This document shows positions 1 to 8,013 of a DNA stretch of 64,000 nucleotides, in pieces (positions within the stretch are counted from its first letter, which is position 1; the number at the start of each line of letters is the position of its first letter). The translations under genes were made by a program, and so were the position numbers. The notes beneath the pieces were generated by a model that worked only from the letters and a program-made list of their open reading frames with translations, did not search any database and was not told the DNA's origin. Source of the DNA: Rubrobacter aplysinae (GTDB taxonomy: Bacteria; Actinomycetota; Rubrobacteria; Rubrobacterales; Rubrobacteraceae); the NCBI RefSeq assembly GCF_001029505.1, contig NZ_LEKH01000007.1, positions 62,001 to 126,000 of the forward strand. The letters are read 5' to 3'.

Positions 1-804
1 CGCCGTCATTTCTTGCTCATTTATCATTGCCTCCGATATGGAGTTACTCAAGTTTGCTATCAGGCTGATGATCTCCGGCATGAAGGCTATACCGGCCATG
101 ACGGTCACTATCTTGGGGATACCGGTCTGTACGGCGTAGGCGGTGTCGTAGTTGGCCCCGCGCAACGTCATCGAGAGCCCGAGCAGCAGAAGCAGGGCTA
201 TGGCTACCGGCTTTACCCAGTTGGCCGTATCTCGGTAAATCTCGGTAAGACCACTGGAAGGCGGGTCGATCTGATAGCGTCCGTCGGTGATCTGGTCGGT
301 CAGGTTCTCGGTACGCCTCTGGGCCTCAGCCTCTAAGATCTGCTGTATGCTGTCCTTGATCCAGCCGGTGAGCTCCTTGAACATGTCGACGACTATGCCT
401 CCCAGAAACCCACTATCGTCGCCGCCTGATTCCTCACTGCCGGATTCTTCAGAGGAGCCTTCTCCCGAGTCCTCACCCCCGGATTCCTCACCTCCGTCAC
501 CGGATTCCTCCTCGGAGTCTGACGGCTGATCCTCTTGGATTGGCTGGGTGGAACCAGGAGCAATCTGTGCTCCAGCTGGCGGCGCCGCCGCACTCAAAAT
601 CATGAAACAACAGATCACGACGCTCGTTACCGCAAAGAGCCGCTGGAGCGGTGTCGAGGTATGGTGCGGCCTCTTCCCCCGCACGACGGGTGAGCGGTTG
701 GCCTCCAGCGTGTCGTCTAACCCTGCGCTAGGGGCGTAATTCGCCCTTTCGGGTGTGGATTGTCCGTTTATAAACTGGTCGCTTATGCCGTCGGCCCACT
801 GCAT
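1..804 (-). CDS. VirB6/TrbL-like conjugation membrane protein (3' end outside window)
   Basis: Open frame read from an ATG at 804 that continues off the left edge, so only the first 268 residues are visible. After a basic N-terminus there is a hydrophobic helix (about residues 57-75) ending in a signal-peptidase-like AGAQ, then an acidic Ser/Glu/Gly linker, an amphipathic stretch, and two strongly hydrophobic helices near the edge. This order (secreted start, linker, polytopic C-terminal part) is typical of VirB6/TrbL-type inner-membrane channel proteins of conjugation systems. It is the last visible gene of the T4SS operon, and an AGAGGT ribosome site precedes the ATG. The family call rests on topology and context; no signature motif is visible. 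Confidence 0.7.
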   Translation of the reverse strand, partial: MQWADGISDQFINGQSTPERANYAPSAGLDDTLEANRSPVVRGKRPHHTSTPLQRLFAVTSVVICCFMILSAAAPPAGAQIAPGSTQPIQEDQPSDSEEESGDGGEESGGEDSGEGSSEESGSEESGGDDSGFLGGIVVDMFKELTGWIKDSIQQILEAEAQRRTENLTDQITDGRYQIDPPSSGLTEIYRDTANWVKPVAIALLLLLGLSMTLRGANYDTAYAVQTGIPKIVTVMAGIAFMPEIISLIANLSNSISEAMINEQEMTA

Positions 805-835
805 CTCTGTACCTCTGGTCCCTTTGCTAGTCCAA

Positions 836-1108
836 TCAATCACTCGTCATCCAGGCGTCGAAGAGGTTGAACAAAGGCACGGCCAGGAGCGCTATGGCGA
901 GCCCCATCGCGGAGCCGCAGATCGTCTGCACGCCCGTAACGCGCTTCTCGTCGTCGGCGGGGTTCATCATTATCACCAAGGCCCCGAGGAGTATCCCGAG
1001 CGTGCTGGCTGCTCCCACGAGTATCTCCAGGAACGTAATTGCTGGGTCCCACACTCCCGCCGGACCACCCGATTCGATCTGGGCCAGCATCAGCAAATAA
1101 GACTTCAT
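836..1108 (-). CDS. Small two-helix membrane protein of the T4SS operon
   Basis: 90-residue protein with two hydrophobic segments (about residues 24-47 and 61-80) separated by a short charged loop containing DDEKR. Its ATG overlaps the stop of the upstream TcpC-like gene by four bases (ATGA), showing translational coupling, and a VirB6-like gene follows 31 bases later. Size and two-helix layout resemble VirB2/TrbC pilins or VirB3-like subunits, but there is no long cleaved leader. A membrane subunit of the secretion channel is likely; which one is not clear. Confidence 0.75.
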   Translation of the reverse strand: MKSYLLMLAQIESGGPAGVWDPAITFLEILVGAASTLGILLGALVIMMNPADDEKRVTGVQTICGSAMGLAIALLAVPLFNLFDAWMTSD

Positions 1109-2694
1109 TTAGTTAGCTTCCTTTCGTCGTCGTCTCCGGTAGGTCGTACGTCGTCTATCCCCTCCTCAGCAGCGGCCGCGCTTACCCGGTAGGAGCCTTC
1201 ATAGGGGCTGAGAGTCAAAGGCTGGCGGTAGGCGATGGGCTCGCCCTCGATGTTTGCGTAACGGTCGTAGGAGGAGCCGACCTCGAAGTAGGCGACGCCC
1301 TCTATATCCTCCCCGGACGTTCCGGTGAGCTCGAAACGCTCCATCTTGGCCGCCGCCTCCATACCCTCCTCGCCGACTCTTTTGGCATAACCGTCTATGC
1401 GATCCCCGCCGGGGCTCTCGAAGAACCTGTCGCTTACAGTGGTGCGTTCTATGGCTTCGCGGTACTCATTTTCGGAGTCTCCGGTGTAGCCGTAAGCGGC
1501 GGTTATGAAGCGATCCGCGGCCGACCTGACCTGCTCCTTTTGACCTGCGTCCAGCTCCTCCCCGGTCTCTTCTGAGTCCTCACCGGATTGGACACTCTCA
1601 TCATCGGGGCTTTCGGGATTTTCATTGGCCGAGCCCGGACAGCTCTCTCGGGGGGTGGTGTCCGAGATTAGCTCCTCTACAGAGACCGCCGCTACCTGAT
1701 AGACGCCCTCCGAGAAGCTAAGGCGGTGCTCCTGGCTAAAGCGGTGGGTCTGACCGTCGGCGTCCTCCACCGAGAAGGTCGTGAGCGCGTCGAGCCCGTC
1801 AGGACCACTGCCTATGACCTCGAACTCATCGAGAATCACGGTCGAGACCATGCCGCACTCGGGCGCTGCCTCGGAGTAGCCTTCCAGCTTCTCGCCGCCC
1901 GGGGAGCCGAAGACCTCCTCCGAGGCAGCCTCCTCTATGCCACCCAGATAATCCTCGGCGGAAGTGCCTGTGTAGCCGTAGGCGGCGGTAAGGTAGCTCT
2001 CCGAAGCCGCCTTTGCGCGGGCAAGGTCGGTATCGGTGATCGTGCCGGCCCCGACGGGCTGACCGGTACCCTCTTCCTGTTCTTCGTCTTCCGTATTTTC
2101 CGTATCTTCGCTGCCCTCCGGAGCCTGGTCGTCTCCTCCGGCGGCGTCGGTCTCGGGCGAGTAGTCTGCGGTCTGCGGGTTGCTTTGCGGGTTGGTCCGC
2201 GGGTCTGTTTGCAGGTCGGCCTGTGAGCCGGAGTCTGAACTTTCGGGAGCCGCCTCGTCCGTCTCCCCCGTGGAGCTGTCTTCTTCAAGCGGATCGAAGA
2301 CCTCGCTGGGCTGAGTACCGCCTCCCGCGGACTGTGCCGCCTGTGAGCCGCCTTCTTCGGAACCTTCGCCGCCACCTCCGAGTGTGTCGGCGGAATCGTC
2401 CGTACCGCCTTCACCGCCGGCCTCGTTCTCGCCCTGGGGCTCGTCGGCGGTAGTGTCTTCCGAGTCCGCCGGCTCCTGCGCCGTGGTAGCCGGTGCGGCC
2501 GGGCCTGCCTGCCCGGAAGCCTGCTCAGGGGCTTGACCCGAGGCTTGATCCGAAGGCGCTGCCGAGCCTACTTGTCCGAGCCAGACGATTACGAGGATCC
2601 ACAAGGCCATGAAGACCACGACGCCGGCTGCGAGCGCGATGTACTTGTTCCTTTGCGAGGTGTCGTAGGTGCGTGTGAGGCTGCTACGGTCCAT
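1105..2694 (-). CDS. TcpC/VirB8-like conjugation protein with two repeated domains
   Basis: 529 residues: short cytoplasmic start, one transmembrane helix (about 19-40), a long acidic disordered region (about 45-220), then two copies of an NTF2/VirB8-type domain. Each copy opens with the same words, TAAYGYTG, followed by a short block holding SPGG and a beta-rich part (about 225-345 and 385-510). TcpC of Gram-positive conjugation systems is a single-pass protein with two such domains and forms the extracytoplasmic core of the channel, which is the most likely role here. A related single-domain protein is encoded at 7020-7949. The acidic linker is much longer than usual and might span the thick wall. 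Confidence 0.8.
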   Translation of the reverse strand: MDRSSLTRTYDTSQRNKYIALAAGVVVFMALWILVIVWLGQVGSAAPSDQASGQAPEQASGQAGPAAPATTAQEPADSEDTTADEPQGENEAGGEGGTDDSADTLGGGGEGSEEGGSQAAQSAGGGTQPSEVFDPLEEDSSTGETDEAAPESSDSGSQADLQTDPRTNPQSNPQTADYSPETDAAGGDDQAPEGSEDTENTEDEEQEEGTGQPVGAGTITDTDLARAKAASESYLTAAYGYTGTSAEDYLGGIEEAASEEVFGSPGGEKLEGYSEAAPECGMVSTVILDEFEVIGSGPDGLDALTTFSVEDADGQTHRFSQEHRLSFSEGVYQVAAVSVEELISDTTPRESCPGSANENPESPDDESVQSGEDSEETGEELDAGQKEQVRSAADRFITAAYGYTGDSENEYREAIERTTVSDRFFESPGGDRIDGYAKRVGEEGMEAAAKMERFELTGTSGEDIEGVAYFEVGSSYDRYANIEGEPIAYRQPLTLSPYEGSYRVSAAAAEEGIDDVRPTGDDDERKLTK

Positions 2695-2863
2695 ACTCCG
2701 GCTCCCCGCCCTAGCTCCCTGGCTGCCGCCGGGCCTCGCGTACGAGCTGCGGCGGCTGGAGCCAGCCTCTTATATGACGGCTTCTCATCTTGATCCTCCC
2801 CCTTTGTTTATCCGGTCTGGTGGTCTGTAGCTCGTTCATCGTCTGCCTCTTTCATACAGGGCT

Positions 2864-2920
2864 GGAGAGAGCCTGTGCCTGGTATTGGGCCTTATAGTGG
2901 CTGAGGTGCAGGCTCTCTCC
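2864..2920. repeat. 12-bp perfect inverted repeat in the 2695-3019 gap
   Basis: The arms at 2864-2875 and 2909-2920 are exact reverse complements (GGAGAGAGCCTG), with a 33-base loop. They lie in the 325-base gap between the matrixin-like gene and the TcpC-like gene. No T-run follows on either strand, so this is not a classical terminator; RNA processing or partial termination is possible. I see no gene in the rest of this gap. Confidence 0.55.
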
Positions 2921-3019
2921 GAAACTCCCCTACTCTCTAGTTCACTTCGGTCTAGGTCCGCTTCGGTTCGCTAGTGATCTCTAGTTGAATTCCTCCTCTC
3001 CTTCGGACTCTTTGCGGTC

Positions 3020-4594
3020 CTAATCGCCGAAGAGCTCGCCGGACATCCCATCGCCGGAGAAGATCTGCTCCTCCATGGATTGCTCGGCCTTCTCCATTTG
3101 CTCCTCGGCCGATTTATTGGCTTGCTCTATCTGTTTCTCGGCCTCTTTATTAGCCTGCTCTATCTGCTTTTGGGCCTCTTTATTGGCCTTCTCTGCCTGC
3201 TTCTGGGCCTGTTTATTGGCCTGCGTTGTTTGCTGATCGGCAGTCTCGTCTCCCCCGGTGTCGGCGGTGTCCTCTGCACCTCCGCCGGAAGAGGGCTCCG
3301 AAGAGGAGTCAGAAGAGGAGTCAGAAGAGGACTGATCGCACTCGACCCGCTGCTCCAGGACCATAGTGATGCCGTCCTCGCCTTCGCCCCCGGAAGACTC
3401 CTTTTGTACGTCCCGGATGGTTTCGCAGGCTTGTTCGTTGGTCATTGCCTGGTCGTTGGTGGACCTGTTGGTTGAGCTATTAGTGGAGTTGTTAGTAGAA
3501 CTGCCAGTGGAGCCGTCCTCATCGTTGCCGGTGTGGGTGTAGCCCTGCGAGGAGCCATCCTCGCCGTCTCCAGCTCCGGGAGTTGTCGGGCCGGTATCTG
3601 GAGTACCGGAGCCTTCGTCCTCACTATCACTGCCGCTATCATTGCCGTCGTCCCCGTTGCTGGAATCCCCGGATGGGGGGCCTTCCTCGCAGAACGGGAA
3701 GCATTCCTTGGGCGTCCAGCCCTGCTCGGGGCTATCCGAGCCGTCGTTCTCCTTGGCCGAATCGGGCTGCTCTACGGTCTCGTCGTTTTCCTCTGGTTCT
3801 TGACCGCTCTCAGGGCTCTGGCCCTCGCCGGAGTCACCTTCCTCCCCGGTAGAGAATGGGTCGTCGGAGTTGGTGTCTACACCGCCTTCGTCTTCGCTCT
3901 GGGGCTGGTCGTCGCTCTGGGAGTCGTCTTGGGGGCCTTCGGGTGCGGAGCCCCACCGCTCGCGGTACTCCTGCGTGTCGTAAGAGGTGGGCTCGGAGTA
4001 GTTCGAGCTTGAGTTGGTTATTATCGGCGTCGTCATTACCGACTCGCCCTCGACGTGCCCAAAGCCAAGGGCGTGGCCCAGCTCGTGGGCGGCGGCGGTT
4101 TGTTGGGCGTTGGGCGTAGCGGAGTCCATCGACCCGGGATCAAAGGTGATTAGCCCATCGGATCTGGTATTCGCCATCGGTCCGCCGAGATAGCCGTCGG
4201 TTACAACGAGGTCGGTCTGGGACTCAGAAGGCGAGGGCTCTATGTCCACCACACCCAGCTCGTTCCAGCTAGCGACCGCGGCCTCGAAGGACTCGGAGTA
4301 GGCGCTGTCTATCTCGTATTGGAGGTCTCCGCCCTCGTCCACCAGATCCCACGAGCTTTGCACGTTGGCCGAGTGAGGCCCGCCGTGGAAGCTCCCATGA
4401 GACTCTTCTTGTTCTTCGTGGTTCTCTTGCTTTTCCTGTGGTTCTTGTAGCTGTTGCGCCCCCGCGATTCCGGGCGTAGTGCCGGTGATGAGCGCTAGCA
4501 CCGCCAGCGCGATCAAGGTTAGCCTCAGTGATCCCTTGACGACCTTTGCCGTCTTTGTCTCGGGGTTATCCAGGTTATCTAGCGGTTGCTCCAC
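3020..4594 (-). CDS. Secreted matrixin-like zinc metalloprotease with coiled-coil tail
   Basis: 524 residues. A signal peptide or anchor (about 24-46, ending AGAQQ) is followed by a protease domain containing the complete zincin motif HELGHALGFGH (about 169-179) and a downstream SVMTT that fits the Met-turn of metzincins. The segment resembles matrixins and bacterial putative collagenase-type proteases. The rest is a long acidic Ser/Gly/Asp region and then a C-terminal array of about nine-residue Gln/Lys/Glu repeats (KQIEQANKEA-like, about 450-510), predicted coiled coil. It sits in the conjugation operon and probably acts outside the cell on wall-associated proteins or on the channel itself. 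The substrate is unknown. Confidence 0.8.
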   Translation of the reverse strand: MEQPLDNLDNPETKTAKVVKGSLRLTLIALAVLALITGTTPGIAGAQQLQEPQEKQENHEEQEESHGSFHGGPHSANVQSSWDLVDEGGDLQYEIDSAYSESFEAAVASWNELGVVDIEPSPSESQTDLVVTDGYLGGPMANTRSDGLITFDPGSMDSATPNAQQTAAAHELGHALGFGHVEGESVMTTPIITNSSSNYSEPTSYDTQEYRERWGSAPEGPQDDSQSDDQPQSEDEGGVDTNSDDPFSTGEEGDSGEGQSPESGQEPEENDETVEQPDSAKENDGSDSPEQGWTPKECFPFCEEGPPSGDSSNGDDGNDSGSDSEDEGSGTPDTGPTTPGAGDGEDGSSQGYTHTGNDEDGSTGSSTNNSTNSSTNRSTNDQAMTNEQACETIRDVQKESSGGEGEDGITMVLEQRVECDQSSSDSSSDSSSEPSSGGGAEDTADTGGDETADQQTTQANKQAQKQAEKANKEAQKQIEQANKEAEKQIEQANKSAEEQMEKAEQSMEEQIFSGDGMSGELFGD

Positions 4595-4658
4595 TAGCCT
4601 CTCTCCTCTCTTTGGCGCCTGCGTAGTTGGCGTATCCGGGTTCTCTATGTTGGGACGT

Positions 4659-4686
4659 GGCAGCCCGGCATCATCCGGGCTGCCAG
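4659..4686 (-). terminator. GC-rich hairpin after the CAP-protein gene, no U-run
   Basis: Perfect 11-bp stem TGGCAGCCCGG with a six-base loop, just 3' of the CAP-domain gene (transcribed right to left) and before the matrixin gene. Strong stem but no following T-run; may act as a U-less terminator, a pause, or an mRNA-stabilising end. Confidence 0.45.
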
Positions 4687-4771
4687 TGTGCAGGTACTAT
4701 TTCAGCTAGTTCGGGAAACTCACCCAGCCTCGTACAAGGCGCAGGGATCGTGGTCTGCCGTAGGCGAAGAT

Positions 4772-6439
4772 CTATCCTCCATCATCACTGGTCATGGACT
4801 CATCACTAGTCGGCTCGCCGCCTTCGGGCTCACTACCGGGAGAGTCGGCCGTGGGCTGGCCGTCTTCGCCGCCGATGCCCGCATCAGCGAGGTGGCAATC
4901 CACCTTGGACTGGATACGCTGCTGGAGGTCAGAGCCAAAGTCGTCGCGGAACGGGTCGTTGTCGAAGCCCTCCATCGTGTCGCAGTCATCGCCGGAAGAG
5001 CCCTCGGGTCCGCCGCCGGGTTCGGATCCCGAGTACCCGGTCGGTCCGGCGTCCGGCTGATCTTGGCCGCCGTCGTTACCGTCTGTGGGCTCGGGACTGT
5101 CGTTAGAGCCCTCGTTGGAGTCTTCGTCTCCGGAGTCGTACTGATCGCCGGATGGGCTCTGAGGGTGATCCTCCGTAGGCTCGTCACCAGAAGGCTCGTC
5201 ACCAGAAGGCTCGTTACCGGAAGGCTCGTTACCGGAAGGCTCGTCACCGCCGCTCTGATTGGCCGGCCCGTTTATGGGCGTGCCTTCTCCCGAAGGAACT
5301 TCGCCGGAGCCGGGATTTTCGGGGCTGTCAGAGTCCTGTGTAGTACCCTCATCTTTAGCCTCGTCCTGGGGGCTCTGGCCTGTACCTTGGTCGGGCTCGG
5401 GCTCCGTGGCCTCCTGGTCGGGGCTCTGTTCGTCAGAGCTCTGCTCGTCGGGCTCTGTCTGCTCTTTTGCGGTGTCCTCCGGCTGCTCGTCGGTCTCCTC
5501 GTAAATGGTTACTTCGGGATTAGTCCCTTCGGGACTGGTCATGCCGGGATTGTCAGAAGATCCTCCATCTGGAAGATCCTCGTTAGACTCTTCACCCGAG
5601 TCCTCATTGGAGCTCTCGTCCCCGGATGAGCCGTACTGGTCGCCACTGGTGGAACCGTCATCGCCGTGGCCGGGCTCCTCGCCCTGTGGTGTCTCGCCCT
5701 GCGGTGTGTTCTCGGGCTCTATCTCGGAGACCTTCCGGGCACTCTCGCCCTCGACGCCGCCGAAGTCCGTGGTCCAGTAGGACCTTCCAGCGCCATCTTC
5801 TCCAGAGTCGGCGTACTCCATCCCGACGCCTATCACTTCGAGGTCCTCGTGCAGCATGATCTCGTCGTGAGCGGGTGATTCCTTCCAGCCGTCGAATACC
5901 GCCTGCGCCGAGCCGTTCGCGGCTATGTTCTCGCCGGTCGTGGTGTTATGGGCGTAGCCGGACTCCGCCAGCCGGTCACTAGAGTCAGCGCCGGTCTCGA
6001 AGTGCTCGCTCTGCTGGCTCTCGTGGTCCATGTAGCCGTACTCCGCCATGTCCGCCGAGTGGCGCTCTGCGGCCAGAGAGGCGCTGTCGGAGACCAGCAG
6101 AGGGTCGAGTCCGTTCTTTTCGCGGTGCTCGTTGATGAGCCTGACCATCTCTAGCTCGGCCTCGGTGTAGGTCACTTCCCCGATGGCCTTCTCGGTCTCT
6201 TCGGCGGCCTCTTTGCTCTGGTGCTCGGCGTTCGCACCTTCGTCCTTAGGGGTCAGCACCTGCGCGGCGGCCGGTCCCGCCGCGAACATCATCAGGATCA
6301 GTAGGGCAAGGCCCACTAGTCCCGTAAGGCCCAGCCTCGCCAGAGTCGCCAGAGGCGGCGGTAGCGGGACGGCGCTTACCGCCGTCTCTACCGGCTCCGG
6401 GCCGGGTTGGCCCAGTCTGTTGTTTTGGCTACGGTTCAA
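4772..6439 (-). CDS. Secreted CAP (SCP/PR-1) domain protein with long acidic repeats
   Basis: 555 residues. Proline-rich start, hydrophobic segment (about 35-58) ending in AAAQ, then a CAP-superfamily domain (about 90-230). Family landmarks seen are INEHREKNGLDPL, AAERHSADMA, the GENIA motif, and WTTDFGG at the domain end. The remaining 320 residues are acidic and low in complexity, with tandem EPSGNEPSGNEPSGDEPSGD units (about 400-425). Bacterial CAP proteins are extracellular and mostly of unknown function. In this operon it may bind or modify the recipient or donor envelope. Its N-terminus resembles that of the neighbouring secreted proteins. Confidence 0.8.
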   Translation of the reverse strand: MNRSQNNRLGQPGPEPVETAVSAVPLPPPLATLARLGLTGLVGLALLILMMFAAGPAAAQVLTPKDEGANAEHQSKEAAEETEKAIGEVTYTEAELEMVRLINEHREKNGLDPLLVSDSASLAAERHSADMAEYGYMDHESQQSEHFETGADSSDRLAESGYAHNTTTGENIAANGSAQAVFDGWKESPAHDEIMLHEDLEVIGVGMEYADSGEDGAGRSYWTTDFGGVEGESARKVSEIEPENTPQGETPQGEEPGHGDDGSTSGDQYGSSGDESSNEDSGEESNEDLPDGGSSDNPGMTSPEGTNPEVTIYEETDEQPEDTAKEQTEPDEQSSDEQSPDQEATEPEPDQGTGQSPQDEAKDEGTTQDSDSPENPGSGEVPSGEGTPINGPANQSGGDEPSGNEPSGNEPSGDEPSGDEPTEDHPQSPSGDQYDSGDEDSNEGSNDSPEPTDGNDGGQDQPDAGPTGYSGSEPGGGPEGSSGDDCDTMEGFDNDPFRDDFGSDLQQRIQSKVDCHLADAGIGGEDGQPTADSPGSEPEGGEPTSDESMTSDDGG

Positions 6440-6524
6440 GGATGTTTGCCTTTCTCCGTGTGAGGGTGTGTAGTTCTCTGCGTAAATTCTTCGTCTTCTT
6501 TGCCTGTCGTAACGCTCTGTAGCA

Positions 6525-6544
6525 GGTGGCCGTAGGGGGCCACC
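6525..6544 (-). terminator. Short hairpin between gene 6586-7023 and the CAP gene
   Basis: Seven-base stem GGTGGCC/GGCCACC with a six-base loop in the 146-base gap upstream of the CAP-protein gene. No T-run. Candidate U-less terminator or leader structure. Confidence 0.3.
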
Positions 6545-6585
6545 CTAGAGATCCGTCATCTTTGGCCTCCTCCGCTCTTCCCGGA

Positions 6586-7023
6586 TCATCGGGTGTCGTC
6601 TTCCGTATCGTGAGGACCGATTAGAGCCCGCACCTTTGAGTCGTTTCGTCCAACCCCGGTAAGCTCGTAGAAGACCGCCCCTGTCTCGGCCATGTAACGG
6701 CTAAATTGGGTGTGGAAAAAGGCGGGTGGCTCTGGAGCCTGACGTATGAGGCCACGTCCGGCCAAGGGTGCGAGCTCGGCCTGCAGAGCCTCCCGGCCCA
6801 GGCCGGTAACTAGCTCCAGGTACGGGGTGTCGGCCATGACTGAATGCCAGAGAGCCAATAGCACTATGCGCTGGGGCCAGCTAAAGGAGGCTGTATCGCC
6901 GGAGCATCGGGCTTGCCCCTCGTCCATAGGCAGACTTCCTGTGCCCTCTCTAGTGTCGTTTCTAGTGTCGGTAGTAGCTAGTAGCTTCACGCGCTCACAC
7001 CTCTTAATCGGCTCTGTGATCAA
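6586..7023 (-). CDS. Possible winged-helix protein of the T4SS operon, function unknown
   Basis: 145 residues, starting inside the stop of the upstream TcpC-like gene (ATGA overlap). The middle (about 47-95) has the helix-helix-helix pattern of a small winged-helix domain: WPQRIVLLALWHSVM, then LVTGLGREALQAELAPLAGRGLIRQ split over two helices. That resembles MarR/ArsR-like readers of regulatory regions. There is no signal peptide or membrane helix, so it stays in the cytoplasm. It could regulate the transfer operon or be an adaptor; I do not recognise the family. Confidence 0.6.
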   Translation of the reverse strand: MITEPIKRCERVKLLATTDTRNDTREGTGSLPMDEGQARCSGDTASFSWPQRIVLLALWHSVMADTPYLELVTGLGREALQAELAPLAGRGLIRQAPEPPAFFHTQFSRYMAETGAVFYELTGVGRNDSKVRALIGPHDTEDDTR

Positions 7024-7949
7024 TGTTCATGCCCTCCGGGACCACCGGGCTCGCCTACCTTCGGTGCGTCGGGATCCGGGCGCTCGGGAGGCTCCGTGGA
7101 CTCGGGCGCGCTTGCGGCGAGGATGATCCAGCCGGAGCCTTCCCCCCGCTTGGCGAGCAGCAGCCGCTGCTCGAGATACTTGACGTCTCCGTAGACCTTG
7201 CCGAAGCCCTCGTCTTCCGCCGGGTCGCCGTACCGGTTGCCGACGGCATAGGTAACCTCTGAAACCGACGCTGCGGGTGGGGTCTCAGCCTGCATGAGCT
7301 GTGCCGGGACGAACCCCGTGAGCTGGCCGGGAGCTATCTTCTGGCCGACGGGCTCGCCGCTCAGGATGGTGTACTCCTCGAGGACGGCGGCATTCTCCGC
7401 GCCCCCATCCTCGACGAGCGAGACGTAGTAGCTAAGGGTCTCCGCGCCTGGAGAGTCGTAGTAGGTATCCGGGTTGATCCGGCCCTCGTAGCCGGAGCGG
7501 TACTCTTCTACGTCCTTACCGGTATAGCCGTAGGCCGCGCCAACGAAGGAGCTAACGAACCCGCGCTGGCCGTTCGAGCGGCCCTCCTCGTCCTCTATCG
7601 CCACTTCTCCCTCGGGCACCCCGCCGCCCACGGGCTTCGAGAGACCATCGTTGGAGGCGTTCTGGCCTTGTACAGGACCGTCCCCAGAGCCCGTCCCGGC
7701 GTCCTCATCCTCTCCGGTACCGGAGCCGCCGGCCTCAGAATCTTCGGAGGCCCGGTCTCCCGACTTCCCTTCGGTGGTCTCCGCGCCAGAAGGCTGTCCG
7801 CCGTCCGTAGAGTCGTCCTCTCCGCCACCTCCTAGAGCGACCACCACCGCGATCCACACGCCGACCACGACCAGCGCCAGCGCGACCCACACGGCCACTT
7901 TGGCGCGACTGCTGGTGGCGCCCGCTCCGCTCATCCTGCGGCGGCTCAT
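7020..7949 (-). CDS. Single-domain TcpC/VirB8-like conjugation protein
   Basis: 309 residues with basic start, one transmembrane helix (about 17-39), an acidic Gly/Ser linker and one domain (about 130-290) carrying GAAYGYTG and DSPGAETL, matching the repeated domain of the 529-residue TcpC-like protein in the same operon. The two probably form a heteromeric extracytoplasmic ring, or one replaces a duplicated copy of the other. It overlaps the downstream winged-helix gene by four bases. The C-terminal tail is rich in Pro, Glu and Asp. Confidence 0.75.
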   Translation of the reverse strand: MSRRRMSGAGATSSRAKVAVWVALALVVVGVWIAVVVALGGGGEDDSTDGGQPSGAETTEGKSGDRASEDSEAGGSGTGEDEDAGTGSGDGPVQGQNASNDGLSKPVGGGVPEGEVAIEDEEGRSNGQRGFVSSFVGAAYGYTGKDVEEYRSGYEGRINPDTYYDSPGAETLSYYVSLVEDGGAENAAVLEEYTILSGEPVGQKIAPGQLTGFVPAQLMQAETPPAASVSEVTYAVGNRYGDPAEDEGFGKVYGDVKYLEQRLLLAKRGEGSGWIILAASAPESTEPPERPDPDAPKVGEPGGPGGHEH

Positions 7950-8013
7950 GGCCGGACCTCCGTCACGGGGCTCATGGCGGGGCTCATGTCGGGGCTCAGT
8001 ATGTGTCCGGTCC

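Noticed and set aside
4688-5629. 313-codon plus-strand frame opposite the CAP gene
   Set aside because: Val/Leu/Arg-rich antisense of the Glu/Ser/Pro repeats; no start signal.
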